Both the position numbers and the translations under genes were made by a program. The notes below the pieces were generated by a model, which did no database searches, was not told where the DNA came from, and worked only from the letters and a program-made list of their open reading frames with translations. Shown piece by piece: positions 42,933 through 51,843 of a stretch of DNA of 64,000 nucleotides; positions within the stretch are counted from its first letter, which is position 1, and each line of letters opens with the position of its first letter. The DNA is from an uncultured Bacteroidales bacterium (GTDB lineage: Bacteria > Bacteroidota > Bacteroidia > Bacteroidales > UBA932), in assembly GCA_905234475.1 (NCBI GenBank), contig CAJOHX010000001.1:108110-172109 (forward strand). The letters run 5' to 3'.

Positions 42933-44429
42933 TTATTTCGATGGGATTTGTTCGACCTGCACGGGGTCGGAGAGCAGGACGTCTTCCAGCTGCTTTGTGC
43001 TCCAGCTCACCGCACCGGTGGTGAACTCCGGGACGTTGTAGGATTTGAACAGGCGCCGGTTCTGTGCCGGGTCCTTCTGCGGCAGCAGGAAGGGTTTCCG
43101 CCCCCGGCCGTTTTCATCGACATAGGAGAAATACAGGCGCGTGTAGGACCCGTCGTCCCGGCGGGAGGTGAAGACAATCCAGCGCGAATTGGAGCTCCAG
43201 GCCTTGAAGCTCTCCGCCTTGTCGGAATTGATCTCGTCCATCGGCCGGGTCTGCCCCGTGGAGAGATCCGTGATATAGATGTCGCCCGACTCGTGCCAGA
43301 CATGGAACGAGCCGTAGCTTCCCACCCCGCTCAGCAGGAAACGCCCGTCGGGCGAAGGCCGCGGCGTGACGGCGCTGAGGCTGTCGGCCACGGCGTCGAA
43401 GACCAGCCGGGGCGTTCCGAATGTCCGCGTCTGCGGGTCAAAATCCAGACAGAAGATGTTGTAGCGGATGCGGTCCGTGTGCAGGAAGGCGTTGGTGCCG
43501 GGGTCCGCGCCCCAGTCCGGCAGGTAGGAGGACGCATAGTAGAGCGTCTTTCCGTCCGCAGCCCAGTAGGGGAAGGTCTCGTAGGCGAGGGAATCGTGGA
43601 CGATGTAGCTCACCTGGTCCCGCTCCACGTCGTAGAGGATGAGGTCCGAGGCCGAATCGTACACTTCGATCCGCTGCCGGTGGGTGCGGAAGAAGCCCTG
43701 CGCGGTCTTGTTGACCGAATAGGCGATCAGCGGCTCGGTGGGATGCCACGAAGGATAGACTGCGTTGGAGATGAGGTCGCCGGTCTTAAACGCCACCTTC
43801 TTGGCGCGGTCGCCGGTCACGACGACGGTCCCGCCCGCGCCTTCCCGCGCGTGGAACTGGAAGTTGTCCGGGCAGTAGTTCTGGAAGGAGTGGCAGTTGA
43901 TGCACTGCTGCTCCACCCGGCCGCTGAAGAGCTGGTTGTTATAGAGGTCGCGCTCGCGGAAGGACGTCAGGTCCCGCTGGCGGAGGACCAGGCTCCCGTA
44001 GCTGGAGTAGCCGGGCTCGATGAGCCGGTAGGTCACGTAAGGGTCTATTTCATCAGCAGATACCTCGATGCGGTAGTCCGGCAGACGGAGCCACTGCCCG
44101 TCACGCCGGACGTACACCGTCCCCTGGATCGCACTGCCCCGGGCGCCGGCGGTCAGGCGCCGCCAGGCCTTCTGCGGAATGCGGATTTCCGGCCCCCGGA
44201 GGACCAGCTCCCCGTCCGGGCCGGACAGCACGGCCACGCAGGCGTCGGCAGGATTGAGGATGTCGAAATTGAGCGGCGCGATGTTGGCGGGGATGACGAT
44301 GTCCGTATAGTCCGGGTAGAGCGCCGGAGCCTCCCCGGCCGGCGACGCATCCCGCCAGCCGCCCGGAGTACAGGCGGCGGGGACCAGCAGGGCCAGCAGG
44401 AGCATCCAGCGTGCGCAGCGTCTCATCAT
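42933..44429 (-). CDS. TolB-like beta-propeller lipoprotein with a CxxCH heme motif
   Basis: Protein of 498 residues. Lipoprotein signal MMRRCARWMLLLALLVPAAC; propeller repeats with PD40 features (YPSWHPTEPLIAYSVNKT, YWAADGKTLYYASS, PRPSPDGRFLLSG, WSSNSRWIVFTSRR). One c-type heme motif, CINCHSFQNYC, is at about 183-193, so a heme may be attached in the periplasm. The start codon overlaps the DUF6057 stop (ATGATGA). The pair is common in Bacteroides genomes; its role is not established. Confidence 0.82.
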   Translation of the reverse strand: MMRRCARWMLLLALLVPAACTPGGWRDASPAGEAPALYPDYTDIVIPANIAPLNFDILNPADACVAVLSGPDGELVLRGPEIRIPQKAWRRLTAGARGSAIQGTVYVRRDGQWLRLPDYRIEVSADEIDPYVTYRLIEPGYSSYGSLVLRQRDLTSFRERDLYNNQLFSGRVEQQCINCHSFQNYCPDNFQFHAREGAGGTVVVTGDRAKKVAFKTGDLISNAVYPSWHPTEPLIAYSVNKTAQGFFRTHRQRIEVYDSASDLILYDVERDQVSYIVHDSLAYETFPYWAADGKTLYYASSYLPDWGADPGTNAFLHTDRIRYNIFCLDFDPQTRTFGTPRLVFDAVADSLSAVTPRPSPDGRFLLSGVGSYGSFHVWHESGDIYITDLSTGQTRPMDEINSDKAESFKAWSSNSRWIVFTSRRDDGSYTRLYFSYVDENGRGRKPFLLPQKDPAQNRRLFKSYNVPEFTTGAVSWSTKQLEDVLLSDPVQVEQIPSK

Positions 44430-46210
44430 CGGTTCGGGTTGATGTCTACGTATAAATAATAATACCAGTAGGTCCCTCCGTAGTGGTCGGCGAACCAATC
44501 TTTCGTCTTCTTCGCGTCCAGGTCGCGGGCATTGTTGGCGTCGGCGCCGAACCTGGAGAAGCGCTTCAGGACGGCGACCTTGTCCGAGAGCACCGCCGTG
44601 AGCGCCCGCATCAGTTCGGGATCGCCCATCTCGCTGCCGAAGAGCGCGGCGCCTTCCGCCAGGGCGGTGCCGACGCGCGCGTCCGGGACTTGCTCGAGGC
44701 GGCTGAACAGGCAGTCCAGGGTTCTGTCCGGATCCTTCTGGATGAGATAGGTCGCCGCCTGCCACTCGAACACGGATTCGTTGACGTATTCGGGATTCGC
44801 GAAATGGGCAAACAGCATCTCCTGCAGGGAGCCGGAGGCCTCGAAGGCCGTCGGGGTGTCCTGGAGGAGGGGGCGAAGGCGCCGGTATTCCGGGTCCGCA
44901 TCCATCAGGGCCGGGTTGTCCAGGAACGCCCGGTACCGGCGGACCCATTTGCCCTCGAACCAGTTGGCGTCCACCATGTCCAGGTACTTCCGGGCCAGCT
45001 CGTATTCGCCGCTGACCAGGGCCGTCCGGGCCTGGTATTTATAGTAATGGATGTTCTTGCAGAATGTGGAGGAATGCTCCATGGCCAGGCGGTCGCAGGC
45101 ATTGATCATCCCGCAGTAGTACAGCACCGGCACGGCGCAGATGTTGGCGATGGGGAACGGCGCCAGCGTGTGCAGCGGAGCATCCCCGTCCGGATACTGG
45201 AACATCTTCTCCGTCAGGGTGCCCTTCTGGTACAGGGCCACGTCGCGGTACAGGACGTGGATGCGGTTGGGATCCTGCTGTCTGGCGGCCAGTTTCAGGA
45301 CTTTGTCCCAATCCTGTCCGTCGACAGCCCGCTCCATGGCCAGGACCGTATGGAAGCCCCGGTCCCAACAGGACCCGGCGCCGACGGCCAGCAGCGCGGC
45401 CCCCAGCAGCGCCGGCACCGCAAGGCGGCCCGCCCGCCGGAGAAAGCAGAGCGCGACCGAGGCGGCGGCAGCCAGCATCAGGGGGACCAGACAGATGACA
45501 TTGTCCAGGAATTCCAGATACGGCAGCGCGGAGAAATACACGTACTTCCGGTGGATCCTCGGGAAGATCCCGGGAAGGTCCCGGCACAGCCACGGCACGG
45601 CTACGGCCGTCACGACCGCCACGGCCAGCTCCGCGAAGCCGCGTTTCCCTTCCCGAAGGGCCAGCAGCGCCATCAGGAGGGCGGCGAGCAGCGCGAAAGC
45701 GCCAAACAGCGGGTAGCCGGCCAGCACGGCCGCTGCCACGAACAGCGGGCCGCTGCGCCGTCCCGCGAAACACCCCCGGTACAGCAGGACCAGGGCTGCA
45801 GCAGCGCAGAATCCCAGCAGCTGCGAATACAGGAGGCCGTAGGTCCGGAACAGATAAACGGAATAGTCCAGCCGGGTGACGAACAGCAGCACGAACAGGG
45901 CGGGCAGGGCGGCGAGCCAGACGGCCCGCCCCTCCAGGCCGAAGGCCTTTTCCGTGAGGAAAGTGAGCAGGCACATCAGGAGCGCGAAAAACGCGGCCCC
46001 CAGCACGGGACAGTGGCAAAACTGCGTCAGGAACGCGCCGGCAAGGGCCAGGACCCCTCCCGGCTGCTCAAAGAACACCCGCAGCCAGTCCCCCTCCGGG
46101 CAGAACAGCGAAAACTGCTCCAGATGATACAGCAGTCCTGTCTTGAAGATCACCAGAAACAGGAAGCCGAACAGGCCGGAAAAGAGGATATGCTTGCAGG
46201 ATTTCAGCAT
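44426..46210 (-). CDS. DUF6057 membrane protein
   Basis: Protein of 594 residues. The ATG at 46210 (MLKSCKHILFSGLFGFLFLV) starts the first helix and follows a TATCTTTG box by eight bases. About ten hydrophobic segments fill the first 290 residues, and the rest is a soluble TPR-like helical domain (GEYELARKYLDMVDANWFEG, KWVRRYRAFLDNPALMD region) ending in YGGTYWYYYLYVDINPNR. This matches the Bacteroidota DUF6057 family. It is translationally coupled to the heme-motif propeller gene, so the two probably act together at the cell envelope. Confidence 0.82.
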   Translation of the reverse strand: MLKSCKHILFSGLFGFLFLVIFKTGLLYHLEQFSLFCPEGDWLRVFFEQPGGVLALAGAFLTQFCHCPVLGAAFFALLMCLLTFLTEKAFGLEGRAVWLAALPALFVLLFVTRLDYSVYLFRTYGLLYSQLLGFCAAAALVLLYRGCFAGRRSGPLFVAAAVLAGYPLFGAFALLAALLMALLALREGKRGFAELAVAVVTAVAVPWLCRDLPGIFPRIHRKYVYFSALPYLEFLDNVICLVPLMLAAAASVALCFLRRAGRLAVPALLGAALLAVGAGSCWDRGFHTVLAMERAVDGQDWDKVLKLAARQQDPNRIHVLYRDVALYQKGTLTEKMFQYPDGDAPLHTLAPFPIANICAVPVLYYCGMINACDRLAMEHSSTFCKNIHYYKYQARTALVSGEYELARKYLDMVDANWFEGKWVRRYRAFLDNPALMDADPEYRRLRPLLQDTPTAFEASGSLQEMLFAHFANPEYVNESVFEWQAATYLIQKDPDRTLDCLFSRLEQVPDARVGTALAEGAALFGSEMGDPELMRALTAVLSDKVAVLKRFSRFGADANNARDLDAKKTKDWFADHYGGTYWYYYLYVDINPNR

Positions 46211-46218
46211 GACTTGGA

Positions 46219-46226
46219 CAAAGATA
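46219..46226 (-). promoter_or_regulatory. promoter of the DUF6057 / propeller operon
   Basis: TATCTTTG on the minus strand, full -7 match, eight bases before the ATG at 46210. Confidence 0.55.
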
Positions 46227-46278
46227 GCGGTTTTTCCGCGCAAATGCGTATCTTCGTTCAGAGTAATCGTATCTACTT

Positions 46279-47418
46279 ATGAGACGCATCTTTTTCCTTG
46301 CAGCGCTCCTGCTGCTCTGTGCCGGGGCGCAGGCCCAGCCGCAGCGCCCGGCCCCGGCCGCGCAGCCGGAGGTCTTCACCGGCGTGGTCATCAACCCGGA
46401 TTACAGCGTCACCTTCCGCTACAGGAACCCCAAGGCCGTCAAGGTCGAGGTCTCGGGTGAATTCATGGAGGGCTCGGCCGAGCTGAAGGAGGCCGGCGGC
46501 GTGTGGACCTATACCACCGGCCCGCTGGCGCCGGAGCTGTATTTCTACAGCCTCACGGTGGACGGTGCCCCCATCCTTGACCTCAGCTGGTCCGTGGTCA
46601 AGGACATCCCGCGCTGGATGAACTATTTCATCATCAGCAAGGAACCGGGCGACCGGGGCGACGTGTACGGCGTCAACGACGTGCCCCACGGCACCGTCGC
46701 GTCGCGCTGGTACGACAGCGCCACCTTCCACACGCGCCGCCGTGTCAACATCTACACCCCGCCGGGATACGAACAGAACCCGAAGAAGAAATACCCCGTC
46801 TTCTACCTCCTCCACGGCAACGCCTGCGACGAGAACTCCTGGCTGGACCTCGGCCGCGCCGCGCAGGTCCTTGACAATCTGATAGCGGCCGGCAAGGCTG
46901 CGCCCATGATTCTCGTGATGACCAACGGCAACCCGGCCCAGCAGGCCGCCCCGGCCTATTTCGGCGACACCTACACCAACGGCAACACCCTCCCGGGCAT
47001 CGCCGCTTTCACGGATTCTTTCCCGGAGATCATCACTTTCATCGACAGCAACTACCGGACGATTAAGAACAAGAGCGGCCGCGCCATCGCCGGCTTCTCG
47101 ATGGGCGGCGGCCACGCCTTCACCATTTCCAAGGACTATCCCAACACCTTCGACTACGTGGGGCTCTTCTCCGCGGCGGGCAGCAACATCAGCGACCCGG
47201 CCCAGAAGCAGAAACTCCTGGACATGCAGAAGAACGGCTACAAGCTATACTACATCGGCTGCGGCACGGAGGACTTCCTGCACCGCAGCGTGCTGAATTA
47301 CAACCAGCAGCTCGACGAGATCGGATTCAAGTACTTCTACCGCGAGACCCCCGGCGGCCACACCTGGGGCCCCTGGCGGATCTATCTCAGCGAGATGGTC
47401 CAGATGCTCTTCAAATAG
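46279..47418 (+). CDS. secreted esterase (Fes/feruloyl-esterase-like)
   Basis: Protein of 379 residues with signal peptide MRRIFFLAALLLLCAGAQA. An E-set (CBM48-like) domain (about 30-125, YSVTFRYRNPKAVKVEVSGE) precedes an esterase-D type alpha/beta hydrolase. Nucleophile in IAGFSMGGGHAF (about 273), aspartate probably in IGCGTEDFLHRS (about 333), histidine in TPGGHTWGPWRIYL (about 360). This architecture is typical of xylan-associated acetyl or feruloyl esterases, but no other glycan genes are adjacent. Confidence 0.9.
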   Translation: MRRIFFLAALLLLCAGAQAQPQRPAPAAQPEVFTGVVINPDYSVTFRYRNPKAVKVEVSGEFMEGSAELKEAGGVWTYTTGPLAPELYFYSLTVDGAPILDLSWSVVKDIPRWMNYFIISKEPGDRGDVYGVNDVPHGTVASRWYDSATFHTRRRVNIYTPPGYEQNPKKKYPVFYLLHGNACDENSWLDLGRAAQVLDNLIAAGKAAPMILVMTNGNPAQQAAPAYFGDTYTNGNTLPGIAAFTDSFPEIITFIDSNYRTIKNKSGRAIAGFSMGGGHAFTISKDYPNTFDYVGLFSAAGSNISDPAQKQKLLDMQKNGYKLYYIGCGTEDFLHRSVLNYNQQLDEIGFKYFYRETPGGHTWGPWRIYLSEMVQMLFK

Positions 47419-47429
47419 AGGCTCAATAC

Positions 47430-47894
47430 TTAATCGTAGCGCAGGTCGAAGGAATATTCTCCCAGAATCACCGGAGAATAACCCTCCGAGAAATGGTCTG
47501 CCGGGATGTCGCGGGACAACTTGTAGATGTACGTAATCTGAAAGGATGATCCCTCGCGCTTTTCGAGTTCCGCGATTTTCGTCCGGTACTTGGCTTCACA
47601 TTCCTTGATGGCCGCCAGGGTGGTGTTGTACCGGGCCAGGGCTTTCTCGTCATCCGGGCCATACTTGCGGTTGGTCACGTCAATCTGCCAGATATCATTG
47701 GCCCCCAGCGCCGCGAAATCTTCCCGAAGCCGCACGTAGAACGCCTGGATATCCGGATCCGCGATCTCCCGCGGCTGCGTATAATTCTCTTCGTTAAAGA
47801 AGAACGAGTAATTGGTAAGCGTAATCTCTTTCTCGCACGAAGCGAACATGCCCGCCGCGAGCAGCAGTCCGCAAATGCCTTTCAGTCCATTCAT
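47430..47894 (-). CDS. small lipoprotein of unknown function
   Basis: Protein of 154 residues. The ATG at 47894 starts a lipoprotein signal MNGLKGICGLLLAAGMFASC, so the longer upstream reading is rejected. The mature part is mixed alpha/beta (FFFNEENYTQPREI, EKALARYNTTLAAIKECEAK, ITYIYKLSRDIPADHFSE) without a motif I recognise. It is convergent with the esterase gene, 11 bases apart. Confidence 0.75.
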   Translation of the reverse strand: MNGLKGICGLLLAAGMFASCEKEITLTNYSFFFNEENYTQPREIADPDIQAFYVRLREDFAALGANDIWQIDVTNRKYGPDDEKALARYNTTLAAIKECEAKYRTKIAELEKREGSSFQITYIYKLSRDIPADHFSEGYSPVILGEYSFDLRYD

Positions 47895-47990
47895 ACAACA
47901 GCGTAACTTGGTTTTCGGCCCGAAGATACAAAAAAATATGCATCTTAAGGCGCCCCGGCTTGATTGACACTGTTTGGCAAAGCGATTCCG

Positions 47991-47998
47991 TAGCTTTG
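47991..47998 (+). promoter_or_regulatory. promoter overlapping a small possibly leaderless gene
   Basis: TAGCTTTG, full -7 match, ends five bases before the GTG at 48004. TTTG lies at 47973-47976. Confidence 0.5.
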
Positions 47999-48003
47999 CC
48001 GCC

Positions 48004-48168
48004 GTGGTCACGTACTATTACAAGAATCCAGAAGAAGCCCTCAGGCGGGCGAAGGCGGCGGGCAGGCAGCCCGGCTGCTGGTGGGGTGGCATAACCCTAC
48101 CGAGCGGCAAGAAAGGCTGGGCCATTTACAAAGCCGGGAAGGTGGTAGAACAGTATGCGGTGATGTAA
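48004..48168 (+). CDS. small protein, possibly leaderless
   Basis: Reading from GTG at 48004 gives 54 residues: VVTYYYKNPEEALRRAKAAG, then RQPGCWWGGITLPSGKKGWA and IYKAGKVVEQYAVM. The frame is open further upstream, but that part overlaps the promoter box at 47991, so a start at or after 48004 is required if the box is used. Glycine, tryptophan and lysine-rich; no family recognised. It might form part of the defence block that follows. Confidence 0.45.
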   Translation: MVTYYYKNPEEALRRAKAAGRQPGCWWGGITLPSGKKGWAIYKAGKVVEQYAVM

Positions 48169-48232
48169 GGGTGGTGCTATTGTAGGAATCGTGTATTTTT
48201 TGCTAAATTTACACGATTGAACACTAAGGCTT

Positions 48233-51169
48233 ATGGCTAAGAAAAGCAACATAGCGGTTGCCGCGAAGAGATTTTCAGATAAGTGGGCCGGACAGGGCTA
48301 CGAGAAGGGGCAAAGCCAGACATTCTGGCTGGAGCTCCTGCAGACCGTGTATGGAATCCAGGATCCATTCTCCTATATTGACTTCGAGGGGCAGATCAAG
48401 AACCGCAACTCCACGTCCTTCATGGATGCGTATATCCCATCCACGCGGGTCCTCATAGAGCAAAAGAGCATTGAGAAAGATCTCTCCAAGCCGGTCCCCC
48501 AGTCTGACGGTTCTTTGCTGACTCCCTATGAGCAGGCCAAGAAGTATGTGGTGGAGATGCCTTTGAGTAAGCACCCCCGGTGGGTCATTACCTGCAACTT
48601 CCAGGAATTCCGTATCTATGATATGGAGAATCCGCAGGGAGAACCGGAGATCGTCAAGCTGAAGGATCTTGAAAAGGAGCACTTTCGGCTTTCTTTCCTG
48701 GTTGACGAGAGTTCTGTCCACACCAAGAAGGAAGTGGAGGTGTCAATGGCCGCCGGTCGTATTATCGGAGAGATCTATGATGCCTTCCTGAAGGAATACA
48801 AACATCCCGAGGACCCTCACACCCTGCGGAGCCTGAATATCCTGTGTGTTCGCCTGGTGTTCTGTCTCTATGCCGAGGATGCGGGCCTGTTCGAAAGCCA
48901 TTCCCAGTTCCACGACTATCTGGTGCAGTTCAAGCCCGGGACGGGCGACATGCGCCGCGGCCTGCTGGAGTTGTTTGAAGTGTTGAACACGCCGCTTGCC
49001 GAGCGCGATCCGTACCTCCCGGACGACCTGCTGGCATTCCCGTATGTCAACGGCGGCCTCTTCTCGGAATATGGCATCGAGGTGCCGCGGTTCAATGAGC
49101 GGATTGCAAACCTGCTGCTCAAGCAAGCCAGCGACGACTTCGACTGGAGCAAAATCTCCCCGACCATCTTCGGCGGCGTCTTCGAGAGCACGCTGAACCC
49201 GGAGACCCGCCGGAAGGGCGGTATGCACTATACCTCCATTGAGAACATCCACAAAGTTATTGACCCGCTCTTCCTGGACGACCTCAAGGCGGAACTGGAC
49301 GAGATCAAAGCAGAGCCGACCGAAAAGAAACGTATCGCGCTGGCACAGGCATTCCAGGATAAGATTGCCGGGCTCAAGTTCCTCGACCCGGCCTGCGGCA
49401 GCGGCAACTTCCTGACGGAAACCTTCCTATCGCTGCGTCGCCTGGAGAATGAAGCCATCCGAATCATTTACAAGGGACAGATGATGATGGGCGTATTTGT
49501 CAACCCCATCAAGGTGTCCATCAACCAGTTTTATGGCATTGAGATCAACGACTTCGCGGTTTCTGTAGCGATGACCGCCCTGTGGATCGCGGAGGCGCAG
49601 ATGCTCTTTGAGACAGAGAAACTGATGCAGGTCAACCTGGACTTCCTGCCGCTGAAGAAGTATACGAATATCAAGGAAGGGAACGCCCTGCGGCTGGATT
49701 GGTCATGCTGGGAGGAAGAGGAGGATTCAGCAGTTGTACTGGCGGAGCATACGCACATATACCCAACGCGTACAGCACCGAATGGTTTCCTTCAGGAGCC
49801 CGTCGTCAAATACGGCTCCGTAGATGTCTATAGCCCGGATGTCCGGATCCACACGACAGGCAAGGTCAAGACGTCCCGCCGTGTTCAGTTTGACTACATC
49901 ATGGGTAATCCACCGTTCATCGGCGTAAATTATATGTCGAATAGCCAGCGCGAGGATATGGATTATATCTGGAGTGAAACCAAAAGAGGAAAACTGGATT
50001 ATGTCACGTGCTGGTATATAAAAGCGGCAACCCTAATGATAGGGACAAAGACTAAAGCAGCTCTTGTATCAACAAACTCTGTGACGCAAGGAGAACAAGC
50101 ATCCGTTCTTTGGAAAGCCCTCTTTGACAAAGGTGTCCACATAGATTTTGCCCATCGCACTTTTATTTGGGATAGTGAAGCAACGCAAAAAGCACAAGTT
50201 CACTGTGTTATTATTGGTTTTAGTTCTGCTCCAAACACAAAACCAAAGCATATCTATTCAGCAGGGAATGATATTGTAGCAAATACTATTAACGGATACC
50301 TTCTTGATGCCCCAATAGTCTTAATTGAGGAGAGGAGTAAACCTCTTTCAGCGATCCCTGGCATTGTTAGAGGGAGCCAGGCTACAGATGATGGCTATTA
50401 TCTTTTTACTCCCGAAGAAAAGAAAGAATTCCTTGCGAAGGAGCCAAAAGCAGAGAAGTACTTTAAACGGTTCATGATGGGGCGGGAATTCATCAACAAT
50501 ATCGAAAGATGGTGTTTATGGATGCCAAACATCACCCCAGCAGAGCTAAAGGCGTGTCCAGAAGTGTTAAAGCGTGTCCAAACTGTTAAGACGTTTCGTG
50601 AGGCAAGCAAGAACAAGCAAACTCAGCAATCGGCTGATATACCCTGGCGTTTTGGCCAGTATCGTGCGCCGGCACCGCACTATATTGCTTTTGCAAAGGT
50701 CTCTTCAGAACGCCGTCTTTATGTGCCTTTTGGATTCTTGACAGATGACATTATTCCTGGAGATAAACTATTTACCATCCCAGATGCTACTACTTATATG
50801 TTTGGCGTTTTGACATCAAACGTACATATGGCGTGGATGAGAACAGTATGTGGACGCCTAAAAAGCGATTATAGTTACTCGACGACGATAGTATACAACA
50901 ATTTCCCATGGCCAATGCCTACGGAGGAGCAGAAGACGAAAATTGAGGTAACGGCCCAAGCAATTCTCGACGCCCGTGCGTTGTATCCGGATTCTTCGCT
51001 TGCCGATCTGTATGACGCTCTTACGATGCCCCTTGAACTCCGCAAAGCCCACCGCGCCAACGACGCTGCTGTCATGGAAGCCTACGGTTTCCGCAAGGAC
51101 ATGACCGAGCCGGAGATCGTCGCCGAGCTCTTCAAACTATACCAGGCGCTGACGCTCAATAAGAAATAA
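48233..51169 (+). CDS. MmeI-like type IIL restriction-modification enzyme
   Basis: Single-chain endonuclease and adenine methyltransferase of 978 residues. N-terminal PD-(D/E)xK nuclease site Asp65 ... Glu76-x-Lys78 (DAYIPSTRVLIEQKS; ten residues between, one more than in MmeI). Helical linker (about 150-330); methyltransferase motif I FLDPACGSGNFLTE (about 383) and motif IV IMGNPPFIGVNY (about 556); target-recognition domain about 640-900; C-terminal helices. Bases about 49960-50930, mainly the recognition domain, are visibly AT-richer than both flanks, which suggests replacement by recombination. No separate R, M or S gene is needed for this type. Confidence 0.9.
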   Translation: MAKKSNIAVAAKRFSDKWAGQGYEKGQSQTFWLELLQTVYGIQDPFSYIDFEGQIKNRNSTSFMDAYIPSTRVLIEQKSIEKDLSKPVPQSDGSLLTPYEQAKKYVVEMPLSKHPRWVITCNFQEFRIYDMENPQGEPEIVKLKDLEKEHFRLSFLVDESSVHTKKEVEVSMAAGRIIGEIYDAFLKEYKHPEDPHTLRSLNILCVRLVFCLYAEDAGLFESHSQFHDYLVQFKPGTGDMRRGLLELFEVLNTPLAERDPYLPDDLLAFPYVNGGLFSEYGIEVPRFNERIANLLLKQASDDFDWSKISPTIFGGVFESTLNPETRRKGGMHYTSIENIHKVIDPLFLDDLKAELDEIKAEPTEKKRIALAQAFQDKIAGLKFLDPACGSGNFLTETFLSLRRLENEAIRIIYKGQMMMGVFVNPIKVSINQFYGIEINDFAVSVAMTALWIAEAQMLFETEKLMQVNLDFLPLKKYTNIKEGNALRLDWSCWEEEEDSAVVLAEHTHIYPTRTAPNGFLQEPVVKYGSVDVYSPDVRIHTTGKVKTSRRVQFDYIMGNPPFIGVNYMSNSQREDMDYIWSETKRGKLDYVTCWYIKAATLMIGTKTKAALVSTNSVTQGEQASVLWKALFDKGVHIDFAHRTFIWDSEATQKAQVHCVIIGFSSAPNTKPKHIYSAGNDIVANTINGYLLDAPIVLIEERSKPLSAIPGIVRGSQATDDGYYLFTPEEKKEFLAKEPKAEKYFKRFMMGREFINNIERWCLWMPNITPAELKACPEVLKRVQTVKTFREASKNKQTQQSADIPWRFGQYRAPAPHYIAFAKVSSERRLYVPFGFLTDDIIPGDKLFTIPDATTYMFGVLTSNVHMAWMRTVCGRLKSDYSYSTTIVYNNFPWPMPTEEQKTKIEVTAQAILDARALYPDSSLADLYDALTMPLELRKAHRANDAAVMEAYGFRKDMTEPEIVAELFKLYQALTLNKK

Positions 51170-51193
51170 GTTCATCTTTTTGTGACCTCGACA

Positions 51194-51478
51194 ATGGACA
51201 AATCACCGAAGTTGGACTACAAAGCAATAGCCAGTCAAATCTATGACTGGCTCAAGACCCGGCGTAGTAAAAAGGAGATCTCAACCCGAGATGTTGTCAA
51301 GGTGTTGGGCGGCCAGGATGGCAGCATCGCGTGGGATGAAAACGATTGTTGGCAAATCCACGAATGCCTTCTCAACAAGATTAAGAAGGAGCGTGAGTAT
51401 GTCGCGGATTTCTCCGCATACAAAGACATGTATGTCGGGTTGCCCTACAATATTCCCTTTGTTTTTCGGAAGAAATAG
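51194..51478 (+). CDS. small protein after the MmeI-like enzyme
   Basis: Protein of 94 residues from ATG at 51194 (a GTG 12 bases earlier is possible). The sequence is rich in charged residues and aromatic pairs: IASQIYDWLKTRRSKKEIST, VVKVLGGQDGSIAWDENDCW, and it looks like a winged-helix or similar small domain. It starts 24 bases after the restriction enzyme and is probably in its operon. Unknown function; a controller role would be speculation. Confidence 0.6.
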   Translation: MDKSPKLDYKAIASQIYDWLKTRRSKKEISTRDVVKVLGGQDGSIAWDENDCWQIHECLLNKIKKEREYVADFSAYKDMYVGLPYNIPFVFRKK

Positions 51479-51490
51479 GGAAGGGGTCGG

Positions 51491-51539
51491 CGAATAACGA
51501 GCTGCCGGGAGCGCTGGAGGGGTTCTCCGCTCCCGGCGG
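51491..51539 (+). repeat. 49-bp direct repeat, copy 1
   Basis: Begins CGAATAACGAGCTGCCGGG and contains the palindrome CCGGGAGCG ... CGCTCCCGG. Identical over 49 bases to 52132-52180. The two copies bracket the toxin-antitoxin pair. Confidence 0.85.
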
Positions 51540-51584
51540 GGCGAGTGCCTCCAAAGACATCTCAGGAAACAAGGATTGCCTCGT

Positions 51585-51613
51585 TTTGATTTGCATAGTT
51601 TTTGCTATATTTG
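51585..51613 (+). promoter_or_regulatory. promoter of the toxin-antitoxin operon
   Basis: TTTG (about 51585-51588) and TATATTTG (51606-51613), 17 bases apart, 27 bases before the antitoxin ATG. Confidence 0.65.
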
Positions 51614-51640
51614 CGAGGACAACTAAAAGCCAATGATGCC

Positions 51641-51841
51641 ATGAGTTACGAATACACAGTACATATTCCGGAAAACGAACGCAACCTGTTCAGAAGCATT
51701 GCGAAAAAGATGGGCTGGAAAGCTACCCCCACCCGGGGGCGGCGGCTATCAGCCTACGAAAAATCAAAGTTGGAAGCAAAACAGAAGGAGTATAAGGAGT
51801 TCTCTTCTGTTGATGCCCTGCTCGCAGATCTGAACAATTAG
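51641..51841 (+). CDS. antitoxin of a YafQ-type module
   Basis: Protein of 66 residues (MSYEYTVHIPENERNLFRSI start) with a charged, helical C-terminal half (AYEKSKLEAKQKEYKEFSSV). It lies two bases before the toxin gene, the usual order for RelB/DinJ-like antitoxins, although the sequence itself is not clearly RelB. It probably binds the toxin and autoregulates the promoter at 51585. Confidence 0.7.
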   Translation: MSYEYTVHIPENERNLFRSIAKKMGWKATPTRGRRLSAYEKSKLEAKQKEYKEFSSVDALLADLNN

Positions 51842-51843
51842 CT

